The translations under genes and the position numbers were made by a program. DNA of 64,000 nt from Amycolatopsis deserti (lineage in GTDB: Bacteria; Actinomycetota; Actinomycetes; Mycobacteriales; Pseudonocardiaceae): assembly GCF_014653945.1 (NCBI RefSeq), contig NZ_BNAU01000004.1, forward strand, positions 496,001-560,000. The letters run 5' to 3'. This document shows, piece by piece, positions 1-7,640 of the stretch; position 1 is the first letter of the stretch; each line of letters begins with the position of its first letter. A model generated the notes under the pieces. It ran no database searches. It was not told the DNA's origin and worked only from the letters and a program-made list of their open reading frames with translations.

Positions 1-36
1 CGCGGTCCCCCGGGCCGGCCCGGGGACGGGTGGTCA

Positions 37-273
37 TCAGAACTCCGCCGTCAGCGCTTGCTCGACCAACCCGGTCAACGCCGCAACGACCGAGTCTCCG
101 GTGACCACGGAATACAGCAAAGCGCCGAACGCCGCGGCCGCGATCGTGCCGATCGCGTACTCGGCGGTGCTCATGCCGTCGTCAGCGGCCACGAACGGAC
201 GGAACCAGCGGCGCCACCACCGCGGGCGGGCCGGGGCGGCGTGGCGGCCGGTGGGCTTGGTGCGGAACAACAC
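37..273 (-). CDS. DUF4244 Flp-like pilin subunit
   Basis: Small pilin-like protein of about 78 residues, the probable structural subunit of a Tad/Flp pilus (Rv3656c-like position). A basic N-terminal part is followed by MSTAEYAIGT and one hydrophobic segment (roughly residues 40-65), the usual layout of a Flp/TadE prepilin, with Glu shortly after the processing region. The GTG start at 273 is chosen because AAAGGAG lies just upstream (281-287); a longer open frame reaching 570 merely runs antisense through tadC. It is the last gene visible in the minus-strand tad operon, 29 bp after tadC; TadE-like genes would be expected beyond the window edge. An 18-bp GC palindrome (8-25) follows its stop codon. 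The family is assigned from sequence pattern and synteny. Confidence 0.85.
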   Translation of the reverse strand: MLFRTKPTGRHAAPARPRWWRRWFRPFVAADDGMSTAEYAIGTIAAAAFGALLYSVVTGDSVVAALTGLVEQALTAEF

Positions 274-302
274 GAGAGTTCTCCTTTGTCTGTTGTGGAG
301 GG

Positions 303-884
303 TCAGAACACGTTGAGACGTCCGGCCAGGCCGAGGACCACGGGGACGACCCCGAGGCACACGAAGGCCGGGAGGAAGCAGAGCCCCAGCGGGCCGGCGA
401 TCAGCACGCCCGCGCGCTGCGCCCGCGCCTCGGCTCGGTCGCCGAGGGAGGCGCGGATTCCCCGGGCGAGGCCGGTGGCCGCGTCGGCGAGGGTGGTTCC
501 GCTGCGCGCGGTTCGCTTGGCCGCACGCGCGAACTCCGCCGTCCCGGGACAGTCGAGCGCGGGGGCCCATGCCTCGGCCGCGTCAGCGCCGAGTTCGAGC
601 AGGCCGGCTGTGGCGCGGAGTGCGTCTGCTTCCGGACCTGTCACGTCGTCGGTCACGGCGCGCAGCGCGGCCGGCACGGGTTGCCCGGACCGCAGGCAGG
701 CGGCCAGCAGGTCCCACGTCGCGGCCAGGTCGAGCGGATCGCTTCTCGGCCGGCGCGAGCGGATCCGGGCGGGCGCTCTCGGCGACGGGAAGAGGTGGGC
801 CAGCCGCAGACCGGGGATCGGCCTGCCCGGCAAGGTCAGCAAGGCCGCGCCGAGCAACGCGACCACGACGGCGGCCGTGCTCAT
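303..884 (-). CDS. tadC: TadC, type II secretion F-family membrane protein
   Basis: Inner-membrane platform protein of the Tad pilus machine (GspF domain), 193 residues. It has an N-terminal hydrophobic helix, a cytoplasmic helical region (about residues 50-150, with WDLLAACLRSGQPVPAAL typical of the T2SSF fold) and a C-terminal membrane segment (LIAGPLGLCFLPAFVCLG). It is short because actinobacterial TadB and TadC each carry a single F domain. The ATG at 884 is preceded by GGGGAG and overlaps the stop of the 53-codon ORF upstream as ATGA, so translation is probably coupled. It works with TadA and TadB to assemble the DUF4244 pilin. Confidence 0.9.
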   Translation of the reverse strand: MSTAAVVVALLGAALLTLPGRPIPGLRLAHLFPSPRAPARIRSRRPRSDPLDLAATWDLLAACLRSGQPVPAALRAVTDDVTGPEADALRATAGLLELGADAAEAWAPALDCPGTAEFARAAKRTARSGTTLADAATGLARGIRASLGDRAEARAQRAGVLIAGPLGLCFLPAFVCLGVVPVVLGLAGRLNVF

Positions 885-1042
885 CGCCGCACTCCCCGGC
901 TCACGATCTGTGCGACGGCACTCGCGGTGGTGAATGAAGGCAGCAGCGCTCGGGGCGAAGAAGGGTTGTGGCGGAAGAGAGGGCGTCTCGGCCGGTCGGT
1001 GCTACGTCCGGCAGTGGGGGCAAGGCGGGCGAATGTGTTCAT
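881..1042 (-). CDS. 53-codon ORF coupled between tadB and tadC
   Basis: A possible small protein (MNTFARLAPTAGRSTDRPRR at the start, then a Ser/Pro/Ala-rich stretch and an Arg-rich end). I do not recognise a family. Its ATG overlaps the tadB stop as ATGA, its stop overlaps the tadC ATG as ATGA, and GAGGAG lies eight bases before its start, so all the sequence signals for translation are present. It has no clear membrane helix. It could be a real small Tad accessory protein, or simply a spacer that keeps ribosomes moving from tadB to tadC. Codon composition is GC-rich like its neighbours but does not settle the matter. Confidence 0.45.
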   Translation of the reverse strand: MNTFARLAPTAGRSTDRPRRPLFRHNPSSPRALLPSFTTASAVAQIVSRGVRR

Positions 1043-1836
1043 CGCAGGGCTCCTCGTCTTGTGAGGTGCGCGCTCCACGTGCTGCCGGCGATGATCAGCG
1101 CGGTGCCGAGCAGGAGGAGCGCGTTGCCGCTGCTGGTGGCGAACAGGACGTGGACCGGGTGGGCGCCCATGCCTTCGCCGAGCAGCAGCCCGAATCCGGG
1201 TAGGGCGGCGAGGACCATCGCGCTCGCGCGGGGACCGGACATCGCTGCCTCCGCCTGGCTGGTGAACCTCAGCTCCGCGACGATGTCCCGACGCACCGCG
1301 TCGAGCAGGTCGGCCAGTGGGAGGCCATGCCGTTGGCTCAGCGACCACGCCCGCACCAGTCGCGCCCGGGCCGCGGACAACGGCTCGGCCGTCGGGACCG
1401 TTGCCAGCGTTTCCGCGACGTTCCCGCCGAGGCGCGCGGCACCGGCCACCGCGTCGAGGATCTCCGCGACCGGGCGGGTTGCGTCGGCCGCGGCGGACTC
1501 GGCGGCCAGTGCGGGTGGGGCGCCGGCGCGGAGGTCCACCACCATCGCGTGCAGCGCCTCAGCCATCGCGCGCCGTATCGCCAGGCCGGACTTCGATCGC
1601 CGGCGTGCGTGCCAGTGGCGCCAGCCGGCCCAGCCCAGCAGGGCGCCTGCCGCCCACACCATCGGCGGCATGACGAAAAGCAGTGGCACCAGCCCGAGGG
1701 CGAAAGCCTTCCGCGGCTTCGGCATGCCGCGGCGCCGCACCGACGGAGCGAGCGCGCGCAGCCGGACGACCGAGCCCCTCACCGGAGGCCAGCACAAGGC
1801 AGCCGCGGCAGCGCAGGCCAGAGACTGGGTCAGCAC
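1039..1836 (-). CDS. tadB: TadB, type II secretion F-family membrane protein
   Basis: Partner platform protein of TadC, 265 residues with the start used here. N-terminal hydrophobic segments (LTQSLACAAAAALCW and LGLVPLLFVMPPMVWAAGALLG) are followed by the helical T2SSF domain (about residues 95-210) and two C-terminal membrane helices ending near LLLLGTALIIAG. The GTG at 1836 is preferred over longer alternatives because GGAGG sits upstream and the codon overlaps the tadA stop (GTGCTGA), the same coupling used throughout the operon. It is expected to move prepilin out of the membrane using TadA ATP hydrolysis. Confidence 0.9.
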   Translation of the reverse strand: MLTQSLACAAAAALCWPPVRGSVVRLRALAPSVRRRGMPKPRKAFALGLVPLLFVMPPMVWAAGALLGWAGWRHWHARRRSKSGLAIRRAMAEALHAMVVDLRAGAPPALAAESAAADATRPVAEILDAVAGAARLGGNVAETLATVPTAEPLSAARARLVRAWSLSQRHGLPLADLLDAVRRDIVAELRFTSQAEAAMSGPRASAMVLAALPGFGLLLGEGMGAHPVHVLFATSSGNALLLLGTALIIAGSTWSAHLTRRGALR

Positions 1837-2993
1837 GGCCCGCCTCCGTGGGACAGCAATGCGGAGAACAGCACCCGCCGCTTGGTCCACCCGCCGTCCT
1901 TCCAAACGGGAAGCACGCGTACATCGCCGTTGTCGCTCCGGCTCAGCACACCGACCTCGGCCAGCTCCCGTTGTCCCGACGCGGACCGGCGCATGTGGAG
2001 CACGACCTGAACCGCGGCGGCGAGCTGGCTGTGCAGGGCGGAGCGGGACAGACCACCCAGCGCGGCAAGCGCTTCCAGGCGGGCGGGCACCTCCGCCGTG
2101 GAGTTGGCGTGCAGCGTTCCGGCGCTGCCGTCATGACCGGTGTTCAACGCATTGAGGAGCTCACACACTTCGTGGCCACGCACCTCACCGACCACGAGCC
2201 GGTCGGGCCGCATCCGCAACGCCTGCCGCACCAGGTCCCGCAGGCTGACTTCGCCGGCGCCCTCGACGTTCGGCGGCCGCGCGGTCAGCCGCACGAACTG
2301 CGGGTGCGCGGGCTGGAGTTCGGCCGCGTCCTCGACACACACGATCCGTTCGCCCGGGGACACCGCCCCGAGCATCGCCGCGAGCAGGGTGCTCTTGCCC
2401 GCCCCGGTGCCGCCGGTGACGAGGAACGCCAGCCGGGCGGCGACCACCGACTCCACCAGCTCCGCACCCTCGGCCCCGAACGTGCCCAGCTCTCGCAACG
2501 CGGCCAGGTCATGCACGGCGGGACGAAGGATCCGCAGCGACACGCACGTCCCGTCCGCCGCGATCGGGGGCAGCACGGCGTGCAGGCGGACGCGGCCGTG
2601 CGGCCCGAGCCCCGGAAGCCAGCCGTCGACGTAGGGCTGGGCGTCGTCGAGCCGCCGCCCGGCGGCCAGCGCGAGCCGCTGCGCGAGACGGCGCACCGAC
2701 TCCTCGCCGGAGAAGTGGACGTCGACGCGGCGCAACCCGGTCGAGCCGTCGACCCACACCTCGTGCGGGCCGGTGACCAGCACATCGGTGACGCCGGGCA
2801 GGGCGAGCAGCGGTTCCAGTGGACCAGCGCCGGCCAGCTCCTGCCGGACCAGCCGCAGGGCTTCGAGCAGTTCCGTGTGCCCGATCGGACGTCCGGCCTC
2901 GGCGCGGACGGCGTCCGCCACCGTCACCGGGTCCATGCCGGCACCGGCACCCGCCAGCCGATGACGGACCCGTTCGACCAGCTCGGTGTTCAC
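1830..2993 (-). CDS. tadA: TadA, pilus assembly ATPase (CpaF family)
   Basis: Secretion ATPase of the Tad pilus, 387 residues, a typical actinobacterial length. The N-terminal domain (1-160) is followed by the ATPase core: Walker A GGTGAGKST (194-202), an Asp box VEDAAEL (220-226), Walker B RLVVGEVRG (265-273) and a His box GHDGSAGTLHANS (286-298). It powers pilin extrusion and probably forms a cytoplasmic hexamer. The GTG start overlaps the ssd stop as GTGA, and its own stop overlaps tadB. The order ssd-tadA-tadB-tadC-pilin matches M. tuberculosis Rv3660c-Rv3656c. Confidence 0.95.
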   Translation of the reverse strand: MNTELVERVRHRLAGAGAGMDPVTVADAVRAEAGRPIGHTELLEALRLVRQELAGAGPLEPLLALPGVTDVLVTGPHEVWVDGSTGLRRVDVHFSGEESVRRLAQRLALAAGRRLDDAQPYVDGWLPGLGPHGRVRLHAVLPPIAADGTCVSLRILRPAVHDLAALRELGTFGAEGAELVESVVAARLAFLVTGGTGAGKSTLLAAMLGAVSPGERIVCVEDAAELQPAHPQFVRLTARPPNVEGAGEVSLRDLVRQALRMRPDRLVVGEVRGHEVCELLNALNTGHDGSAGTLHANSTAEVPARLEALAALGGLSRSALHSQLAAAVQVVLHMRRSASGQRELAEVGVLSRSDNGDVRVLPVWKDGGWTKRRVLFSALLSHGGGPC

Positions 2994-4063
2994 GCCGCCA
3001 GCACCTGCTTCGGCTGGGTCTGCGCCAGGATCAGCCGCGCGGTCTCCAGCAGCGCACCGCCCGGCCGCGGGTTGAAGTTGCCCCGTTCGACTTCCCGGTC
3101 CAGCTGGCGCTCGGCCGCCATGGAGGTGAGCAGCGGCAGCCCGACCGCCCCGGCCGCGACGCCGGGCTCGAGGTCGCCCGGCGCCGGTCCGCGCACGACG
3201 AGCCGGACGCGGCCGGCCGGATCACCGAGCTGCTTCACCACCCGCCGGGCGGCCAGGCAGGCCCGCATCTCCGCCGGGATCACCACGACCACCAGGTCCG
3301 CTCGCGCGATGACCGCCAGGCCCGGTCCGTCGAGGTGGCGCGGCAGATCGCACACCACCGTCCGCCCGGCCCGGCGCCCGGCCTCGATCACCGCAGCCAC
3401 GCCCTGCCCGGTCGGCCCGTCACCGTTGCGGTGGCAGGACAGGAACGGCAACCGCGCACCGCGGTACCGGAACTCGGGCAGTGACTTCAGCAGCGCGGGC
3501 ATCGACAGCCGCCCGGCTCCGGGCCGCAGCTCGGGCCAGCGGAGCCCCTCGGTGTTCTCGGCGCCGAGCAACGCGTCGATGCCGCCGGCCAGCGGATCGC
3601 AGTCCACCAGCAGTCCGCCGGGATCGGTGCGGCACGCGGCCAGCGCGGTGGCCGCCGCCAGGACGGACGCCCCGGCACCGCCGCGGCCGCCGAGCACGCC
3701 GATGATCCGCCCGCCCGGCAGCCCCGGCCCGTCGACGACGTCGGCGAGTGCGGCGGCCAGCGTCGTCTCGTCGTCCGGCAGCGACACGACACCCTCGACA
3801 CCGGCCCGGAAAGCTCGTTGCCAGGTACGGGAATCCGGCGCGCCCTTGGTGACGAGCAGGACGCCCGGACGCCGTGGCAGCTCGACGTCACCGTCGACGG
3901 CTTGCTCGTCGACCAGCACCAGCGGCGCGTCCGGCCAGCGCGGCCGCGCGGCGAGCAGGTCGGGTTCGCGCTGGGTCTCGCAGCCCACGGCTGCGGCGAC
4001 GCGCAGGATTTCGTCGAGCATGACTTCGTCGTGGGCGACGACGAGCGGTCGAGCGTGGTCCAT
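2990..4063 (-). CDS. ssd: Ssd, septum-site-determining / TadZ-CpaE-like protein
   Basis: MinD/ParA-superfamily protein heading the tad operon, about 357 residues, homologous to M. tuberculosis Ssd (Rv3660c). The N-terminal third resembles a receiver-like domain (DHARPLVVAHDEVMLDEIL onward). The ATPase-like domain begins near IIGVLGGRGGAGAS, a deviant Walker A in which the expected P-loop Lys is not in its usual place, followed by DLPRHLDGPG and PAEMRACLAARRV. TadZ/CpaE proteins place the pilus machine, and mycobacterial Ssd has been linked to septum formation; both roles are inferred here. The ATG at 4063 has GGGGG upstream; an extension to 4156 has no better signal. The first gene of its operon, it faces a regulatory region holding two DnaA-box sequences. 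Confidence 0.88.
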   Translation of the reverse strand: MDHARPLVVAHDEVMLDEILRVAAAVGCETQREPDLLAARPRWPDAPLVLVDEQAVDGDVELPRRPGVLLVTKGAPDSRTWQRAFRAGVEGVVSLPDDETTLAAALADVVDGPGLPGGRIIGVLGGRGGAGASVLAAATALAACRTDPGGLLVDCDPLAGGIDALLGAENTEGLRWPELRPGAGRLSMPALLKSLPEFRYRGARLPFLSCHRNGDGPTGQGVAAVIEAGRRAGRTVVCDLPRHLDGPGLAVIARADLVVVVIPAEMRACLAARRVVKQLGDPAGRVRLVVRGPAPGDLEPGVAAGAVGLPLLTSMAAERQLDREVERGNFNPRPGGALLETARLILAQTQPKQVLAA

Positions 4064-4507
4064 GACGGCCCCCAGGAGTGATCGGTGATTGACCTGACTC
4101 CACGGTCGTGCTCGCGCCGTGCCGCGACAAGGAGCTCCGGCGGCGCCTGTGGACAACTGGGGTCATGTGGACAACTCGCGCCCGGATCGGCTCGGGCGAG
4201 CGGAATCGTCGGTGCGCTGTGGCAGGATCCGCGCCCGCGCGCGGAGAAAGGGGCGACCCCCGCCAGGGGGGAGGGGCGGGGGTCGCCGAGGGTTCAGCCC
4301 CGGGGGGTTGGACTGAACCGCCGGTGGGAACACCGGATGCGCTCCACTGTAACTCCGGGAACCGGCCCGGAACTCCTCCCGCGGCACCCACAATTCGGTA
4401 ACGGCCCAGGCAATCGATTTCCCGCGCCGGCAACGAATTTCCGACCGGACGACACCATTGGTGGTCACCTCACCGCCCGCCGGACGGCCTGCTCCTATCC
4501 TGAAGCC
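4064..4507. other. Intergenic region with two strong hairpins and DnaA boxes
   Basis: 444 bp between the divergent ssd and HAD phosphatase genes, with no convincing gene. It holds two tandem TGTGGACAA boxes (4149-4174), a hairpin with 13-bp perfect arms (4252-4264 and 4275-4287), then a 7-bp hairpin GGTTCAG/CTGAACC (4291-4319). The hairpins lie upstream of both genes, so they are not ordinary 3' terminators; attenuation, a leader structure or a small transcript are all possible. Confidence 0.6.
4149..4174 (-). promoter_or_regulatory. Tandem pair of DnaA-box sequences
   Basis: TGTGGACAA occurs at 4149-4157 and again at 4166-4174, same orientation, 17-bp period; on the minus strand each reads TTGTCCACA, the usual high-GC actinobacterial DnaA box. 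The pair sits about 90 bp upstream of the ssd start. Chance occurrence of two exact boxes this close is unlikely, but function is inference. Confidence 0.5.
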
Positions 4508-5350
4508 GTGGCAGAACCTCCCAGCTCGCCGCCGAGCGAACAGCCCGCCGCGACCGGAACCGGTGTCGCGGCCTTCTTCGACCTGGACAAGACGATCATC
4601 GCGTCCTCCAGCGCGCTGGCCTTCAGCAAGCCGCTGCTGCGCGAGGGGCTGATCAGCAAGCGGGCGGCGCTGAAGAGCGCGTACGCGCAGTTGGTCTTCT
4701 CGCTCTCCGGCGCGGACGAGGACCGGACCGAGCGGATGCGCGCCGAGATCTCCGCGTTGTGCACGGGCTGGGACGTCGCCCAGGTGCGGGCGATCGTGAA
4801 CGAGACGCTGCACGACATCGTCGACCCGCTCGTCTACGCCGAGGCCGCCGAGCTGATCGCGTGGCACCAGTCGGAGGGCCACGACGTGATCGTGCTCTCG
4901 GCCGCAGGCGACGAGGTGGTGACCCCGATCGCGGCGATGCTCGGCGCGACCGGCAGCGTCGCGACGAGAATGGGCGTGGTGGACGGCCGCTATTCCGGCG
5001 AAATCGCTTTCTACTGCTACGGCGAACAAAAAGCGGTAGCCGCGAAACAATTGGCCGCGGAAAACGGGTACGACCTCGCCGCGTGTTATGCCTATTCCGA
5101 TTCCAGCACGGACGTCCCACTGCTGGAGACGGTCGGGAAGCCGCACGCGGTGAACCCGGACCGGCTGCTCCGCCGGACCGCGCTCGAGCGCGGCTGGCCG
5201 GTGCTGGAGTTCAGCAAGCCGGTCTCGCTGCGGAGCCGCTTCCCGGCGCCGACACCGGCGACTCTGGCGGTCGGCCTGGGCCTCGGGGCGGTCGCCGCCG
5301 CGGGCGTGACGTGGTACGGGCTGACGCGCAAACGCCGTGGCGGAGCATAG
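4508..5350 (+). CDS. HAD superfamily IB phosphatase (Rv3661-like)
   Basis: Haloacid-dehalogenase family IB phosphatase, 280 residues. Motif I is FFDLDKTI near residue 22 (DxDxT with the nucleophile Asp), motif II is probably VIVLSAA, and the acidic motif is YSDSSTDVPLL. The C-terminal tail (VGLGLGAVAAAGVTWYGLT then basic RKRRGG) looks like a single membrane anchor. The substrate is unknown; relatives of SerB and CicA act on small phosphomonoesters. The GTG at 4508 is chosen because the fold begins soon after it; TATCCT about 8 nt upstream suggests a leaderless transcript. The homologous gene Rv3661 also sits beside ssd and just before an Ms1-type RNA, matching this layout. Confidence 0.85.
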   Translation: MAEPPSSPPSEQPAATGTGVAAFFDLDKTIIASSSALAFSKPLLREGLISKRAALKSAYAQLVFSLSGADEDRTERMRAEISALCTGWDVAQVRAIVNETLHDIVDPLVYAEAAELIAWHQSEGHDVIVLSAAGDEVVTPIAAMLGATGSVATRMGVVDGRYSGEIAFYCYGEQKAVAAKQLAAENGYDLAACYAYSDSSTDVPLLETVGKPHAVNPDRLLRRTALERGWPVLEFSKPVSLRSRFPAPTPATLAVGLGLGAVAAAGVTWYGLTRKRRGGA

Positions 5351-5418
5351 AAGTCTAGTCGCTCAGGGTGCCCGCATCACCGGATCGAGCGTCTGTACCG
5401 GTGCACCCGTCCAACCCC

Positions 5419-5447
5419 TTGAAGTGACGACGGTCACTGGGTACAAA
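5419..5447 (+). promoter_or_regulatory. Promoter with embedded Crp-type palindrome
   Basis: TTGAAG (5419-5424), a 17-bp spacer and TACAAA (5442-5447) form a plausible sigma-70-type promoter driving the RNA at 5454-5697. The spacer contains AGTGACGACGGTCACT, whose GTGA-N6-TCAC core (5424-5437) matches the Crp/GlxR consensus. A site between -35 and -10 would be expected to repress. The -10 lacks the terminal T, so the promoter call is moderate. Confidence 0.45.
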
Positions 5448-5453
5448 GTGAAG

Positions 5454-5697
5454 TGCGGACGTTGTTCGGCCAAGGATGAGACGAAGAGAAGTCTCGTTCC
5501 TCCCCGAAGACCTCCGTGCGCGGACTCCGGGCACCCACGCGCAGCGCGCCGCGGGAGGCTTGTCGTCGAGGGACTGCGTACCGGGACGCCGGACGCCGAG
5601 TCCCCGTGGGTACGACATGAGTTGCAGCTTGGTCACCCGAGCGGTCCGCGCGGGCGGGCGCCGCTAGCGATGTCGCTGGCGGCGCCCGCACATTTTT
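5454..5697 (+). ncRNA. Candidate Ms1 (MTS2823-like) 6S-type RNA
   Basis: A roughly 244-nt unit with its own promoter and a strong terminator but no convincing protein, lying directly downstream of the Rv3661-like phosphatase. In mycobacteria this place is occupied by MTS2823/Ms1, an abundant RNA that binds core RNA polymerase. Internal folds include GAGAC/GTCTC (5478-5495) and a stem pairing the GTACCGGGAC region near 5580 with GTCCCCGTGGGTAC near 5608. The family assignment rests on synteny plus transcript architecture; I cannot align it here. A leader for nagZ is less likely because the terminator intervenes. Confidence 0.6.
5656..5697 (+). terminator. Intrinsic terminator of the Ms1-like RNA
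   Basis: Arms 5656-5669 and 5674-5687 pair over 14 bp with one G-U and an ATGT loop, followed by GCACATTTTT. It is one of the clearest rho-independent structures in the window. Confidence 0.85.
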
Positions 5698-5732
5698 ATG
5701 TCCAAGGGATTAGCCCGCCAGAGTGACAGCGG

Positions 5733-5803
5733 CCGAAAGCCACTTTCGGGCTCCTCCGAAAGTAAGGCAATCGTTGACCTGCTCCGGAGCGACTGAGTAG
5801 CTT
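5733..5803 (+). promoter_or_regulatory. nagZ promoter region with CCGAAAG repeats
   Basis: TTGACC (5774-5779), an 18-bp spacer and TAGCTT (5798-5803) form a good promoter giving a leader of about 45 nt. Upstream, CCGAAAG (5733-5739), its inverse CTTTCGG (5743-5749) and CCGAAAG again (5756-5762) form an operator-like array ending about 11 bp before the -35. The regulator is unknown; MurR from this cluster is the obvious candidate. Confidence 0.5.
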
Positions 5804-5855
5804 CCCCCAATGCCGGCTCCATCCGCCGGTGATCGTCTTCAGGGGAGGTTTCGCG

Positions 5856-7640
5856 ATGCGCCGGAGGAATCATGTGCTTGCCGCGATCGTCGTCGGTGTT
5901 CTCGGCGTGAGCGCGGTCAGCGCGGCCTCCGCCGCACCCGGCGGACGGCAGGAGGGCTGGGCCGAGCAGACGCTGCGGCGGATGTCGCTCGAGGAGAAGG
6001 TGGGGCAGCTCTTCGTCGCCGACGTCTGGGGCAAGTCCGCCGACCAGGCCGACGAGGGCAACCGCAAGAAGTACGGGGTGGACACGCCCGCGGAGGTCGT
6101 CCAGCGGTTCCACCCGGGCGGCGTCATCTACTTCAACAACTCCGGCACCGACAACGTGGACGACCCGGCGCAGGTCGCGCGCTTCTCGAACGGACTGCAG
6201 CGAGCCGCGCTCGCCTCGGGCGCGAAGGTCCCGTTGATCGTCTCGACGGACCAGGAGGGCGGCCGGGTCACCCGCATCGCCGCGCCGGCCACGGAGTACC
6301 CCTCGAACATGGCCGTCGGCGCCGGTCGCAGCGCCGAAGACGCGCGGACGCTGGCCACCGTGAACGGTCACGAGCTGCGGGCGATGGGCATCAACCAGGA
6401 CTTCGCGCCGGACGCGGACGTCAACTCCAACCCGCTCAACCCGGTCATCGGCTCCAGGTCGTTCTCGGCCGATCCGGCGCTGACCAGCGAGCTGGTGGCA
6501 GCCGAGGTCGACGGCTACCAGAACTCCGGGCCGGCGACGGAGACCGTCTCCGCCGCGGCCAAGCACTTCCCCGGCCACGGTGACGCCGCCACGGACAGCC
6601 ACACCGGGCTGCCCGTCATCAACCGGACCGCGGACCAGTGGCGGCAGATCGACCTGCCGCCGTTCCGGGCGGCGATCGACGCGGGCACCGACGTGATCAT
6701 GTCCGCGCACATCACCGTGCCCAGCCTCGACCCCTCCGGCGAGCCCGCGACGCTGTCCAAGCCGATCCTGACCGGGATCCTGCGCGACGAGCTGCACTAC
6801 GACGGTGTGGTCGTCACCGACTCGCTGCAGATGGCCGGGGTGCGGCAGATGCACAGCGACGCGGAGATCCCCGTGCTGGCGCTGGAGGCCGGGGTGGACC
6901 AGATGCTGATGCCGCCGGACCTGGCGCTGGCGATCAACAGCGTGCTCGACGCGGTCAAGAACGGGCGGCTGACCGAAGACCGGATCGACCAGAGCGTGCT
7001 GCGGATCCTCAAGCTCAAGGACAAGCGCGGCATCGTCGCCAGCCCCCTGGTCAACACGCGAGCCGTGAAGCAGGTCGTCGGCAGCGCGGCCAACCGCGAG
7101 AAGGTCCAGGCCCTCACCGACCGCACCACCACCGTGCTCCGCAACGACGCCGGACTGCTCCCCCTGCGCAACCCCGGGAAGGTCCTGGTGACCGGCTGGA
7201 ACAACCCGAACTACCCCGGCTACCCGGCGGAGCCGGTGCGGGCGCTGGCCGAACGGCTCGGCGGCACGGCCGTCTCGACGGGTGCCAAGCCGACCGCGGC
7301 CAAGATCGCCGAGGCGGTCGCGGCGGCGGGCGAAGCGGACACGGTCGTCGTCCTGACCAACGGCCTGCGCAGCGACACCGGCCAGGGTGACCTCGTGCGT
7401 GAACTGCTCGCGACCGGGAAACCGGTGATCGCCGTGAGCATCCAGGAGCCGTACGACCCGGGCTACGCCGACGTACCGACCTGGGTGGCGACGTACGACT
7501 GGCGGGATGTGACGATGGGTTCGCTGGCCAAGGTGCTCAAGGGTGAGATCGCACCACAGGGCAAGCTGCCCGTCGACGTCCCGGCGGGCGACGACGCCGG
7601 CCAGATCCGCTACCCCTTCGGCACAGGACTGACATGGTGA
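5856..7640 (+). CDS. nagZ: Secreted beta-N-acetylglucosaminidase, GH3 (NagZ/YbbD-like)
   Basis: Glycoside hydrolase family 3 enzyme predicted to cut GlcNAc from peptidoglycan fragments, 594 residues. A signal peptide (residues 1-27, ending SAASAAPGG) exports it, as in Bacillus YbbD and unlike cytoplasmic E. coli NagZ. Key features are DQEGGRV (132-138), the NagZ His-Asp catalytic loop KHFPGHGDAATDSH (236-249) and the nucleophile region TDSLQMAG with Asp322. A second domain (about 400-594) matches the GH3 C-terminal alpha/beta domain. The ATG at 5856 follows AGGGGAGG; an upstream in-frame ATG lacks a ribosome site. The last bases overlap namZ, starting a five-gene MurNAc recycling cluster. Confidence 0.93.
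   Translation: MRRRNHVLAAIVVGVLGVSAVSAASAAPGGRQEGWAEQTLRRMSLEEKVGQLFVADVWGKSADQADEGNRKKYGVDTPAEVVQRFHPGGVIYFNNSGTDNVDDPAQVARFSNGLQRAALASGAKVPLIVSTDQEGGRVTRIAAPATEYPSNMAVGAGRSAEDARTLATVNGHELRAMGINQDFAPDADVNSNPLNPVIGSRSFSADPALTSELVAAEVDGYQNSGPATETVSAAAKHFPGHGDAATDSHTGLPVINRTADQWRQIDLPPFRAAIDAGTDVIMSAHITVPSLDPSGEPATLSKPILTGILRDELHYDGVVVTDSLQMAGVRQMHSDAEIPVLALEAGVDQMLMPPDLALAINSVLDAVKNGRLTEDRIDQSVLRILKLKDKRGIVASPLVNTRAVKQVVGSAANREKVQALTDRTTTVLRNDAGLLPLRNPGKVLVTGWNNPNYPGYPAEPVRALAERLGGTAVSTGAKPTAAKIAEAVAAAGEADTVVVLTNGLRSDTGQGDLVRELLATGKPVIAVSIQEPYDPGYADVPTWVATYDWRDVTMGSLAKVLKGEIAPQGKLPVDVPAGDDAGQIRYPFGTGLTW

Noticed and set aside
1683-4088. An 801-codon open frame on the plus strand across tadA and ssd
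   Set aside because: It lies antisense to well-supported genes, lacks domain-like sequence and is an artefact of high GC.
4149-4174. Chromosomal origin of replication
   Set aside because: Only two DnaA boxes and no dnaA, dnaN or AT-rich unwinding region nearby.
5337-5726. Open frames inside the Ms1-like region
   Set aside because: No ribosome sites, atypical composition, and the region ends in an intrinsic terminator inside the frames.
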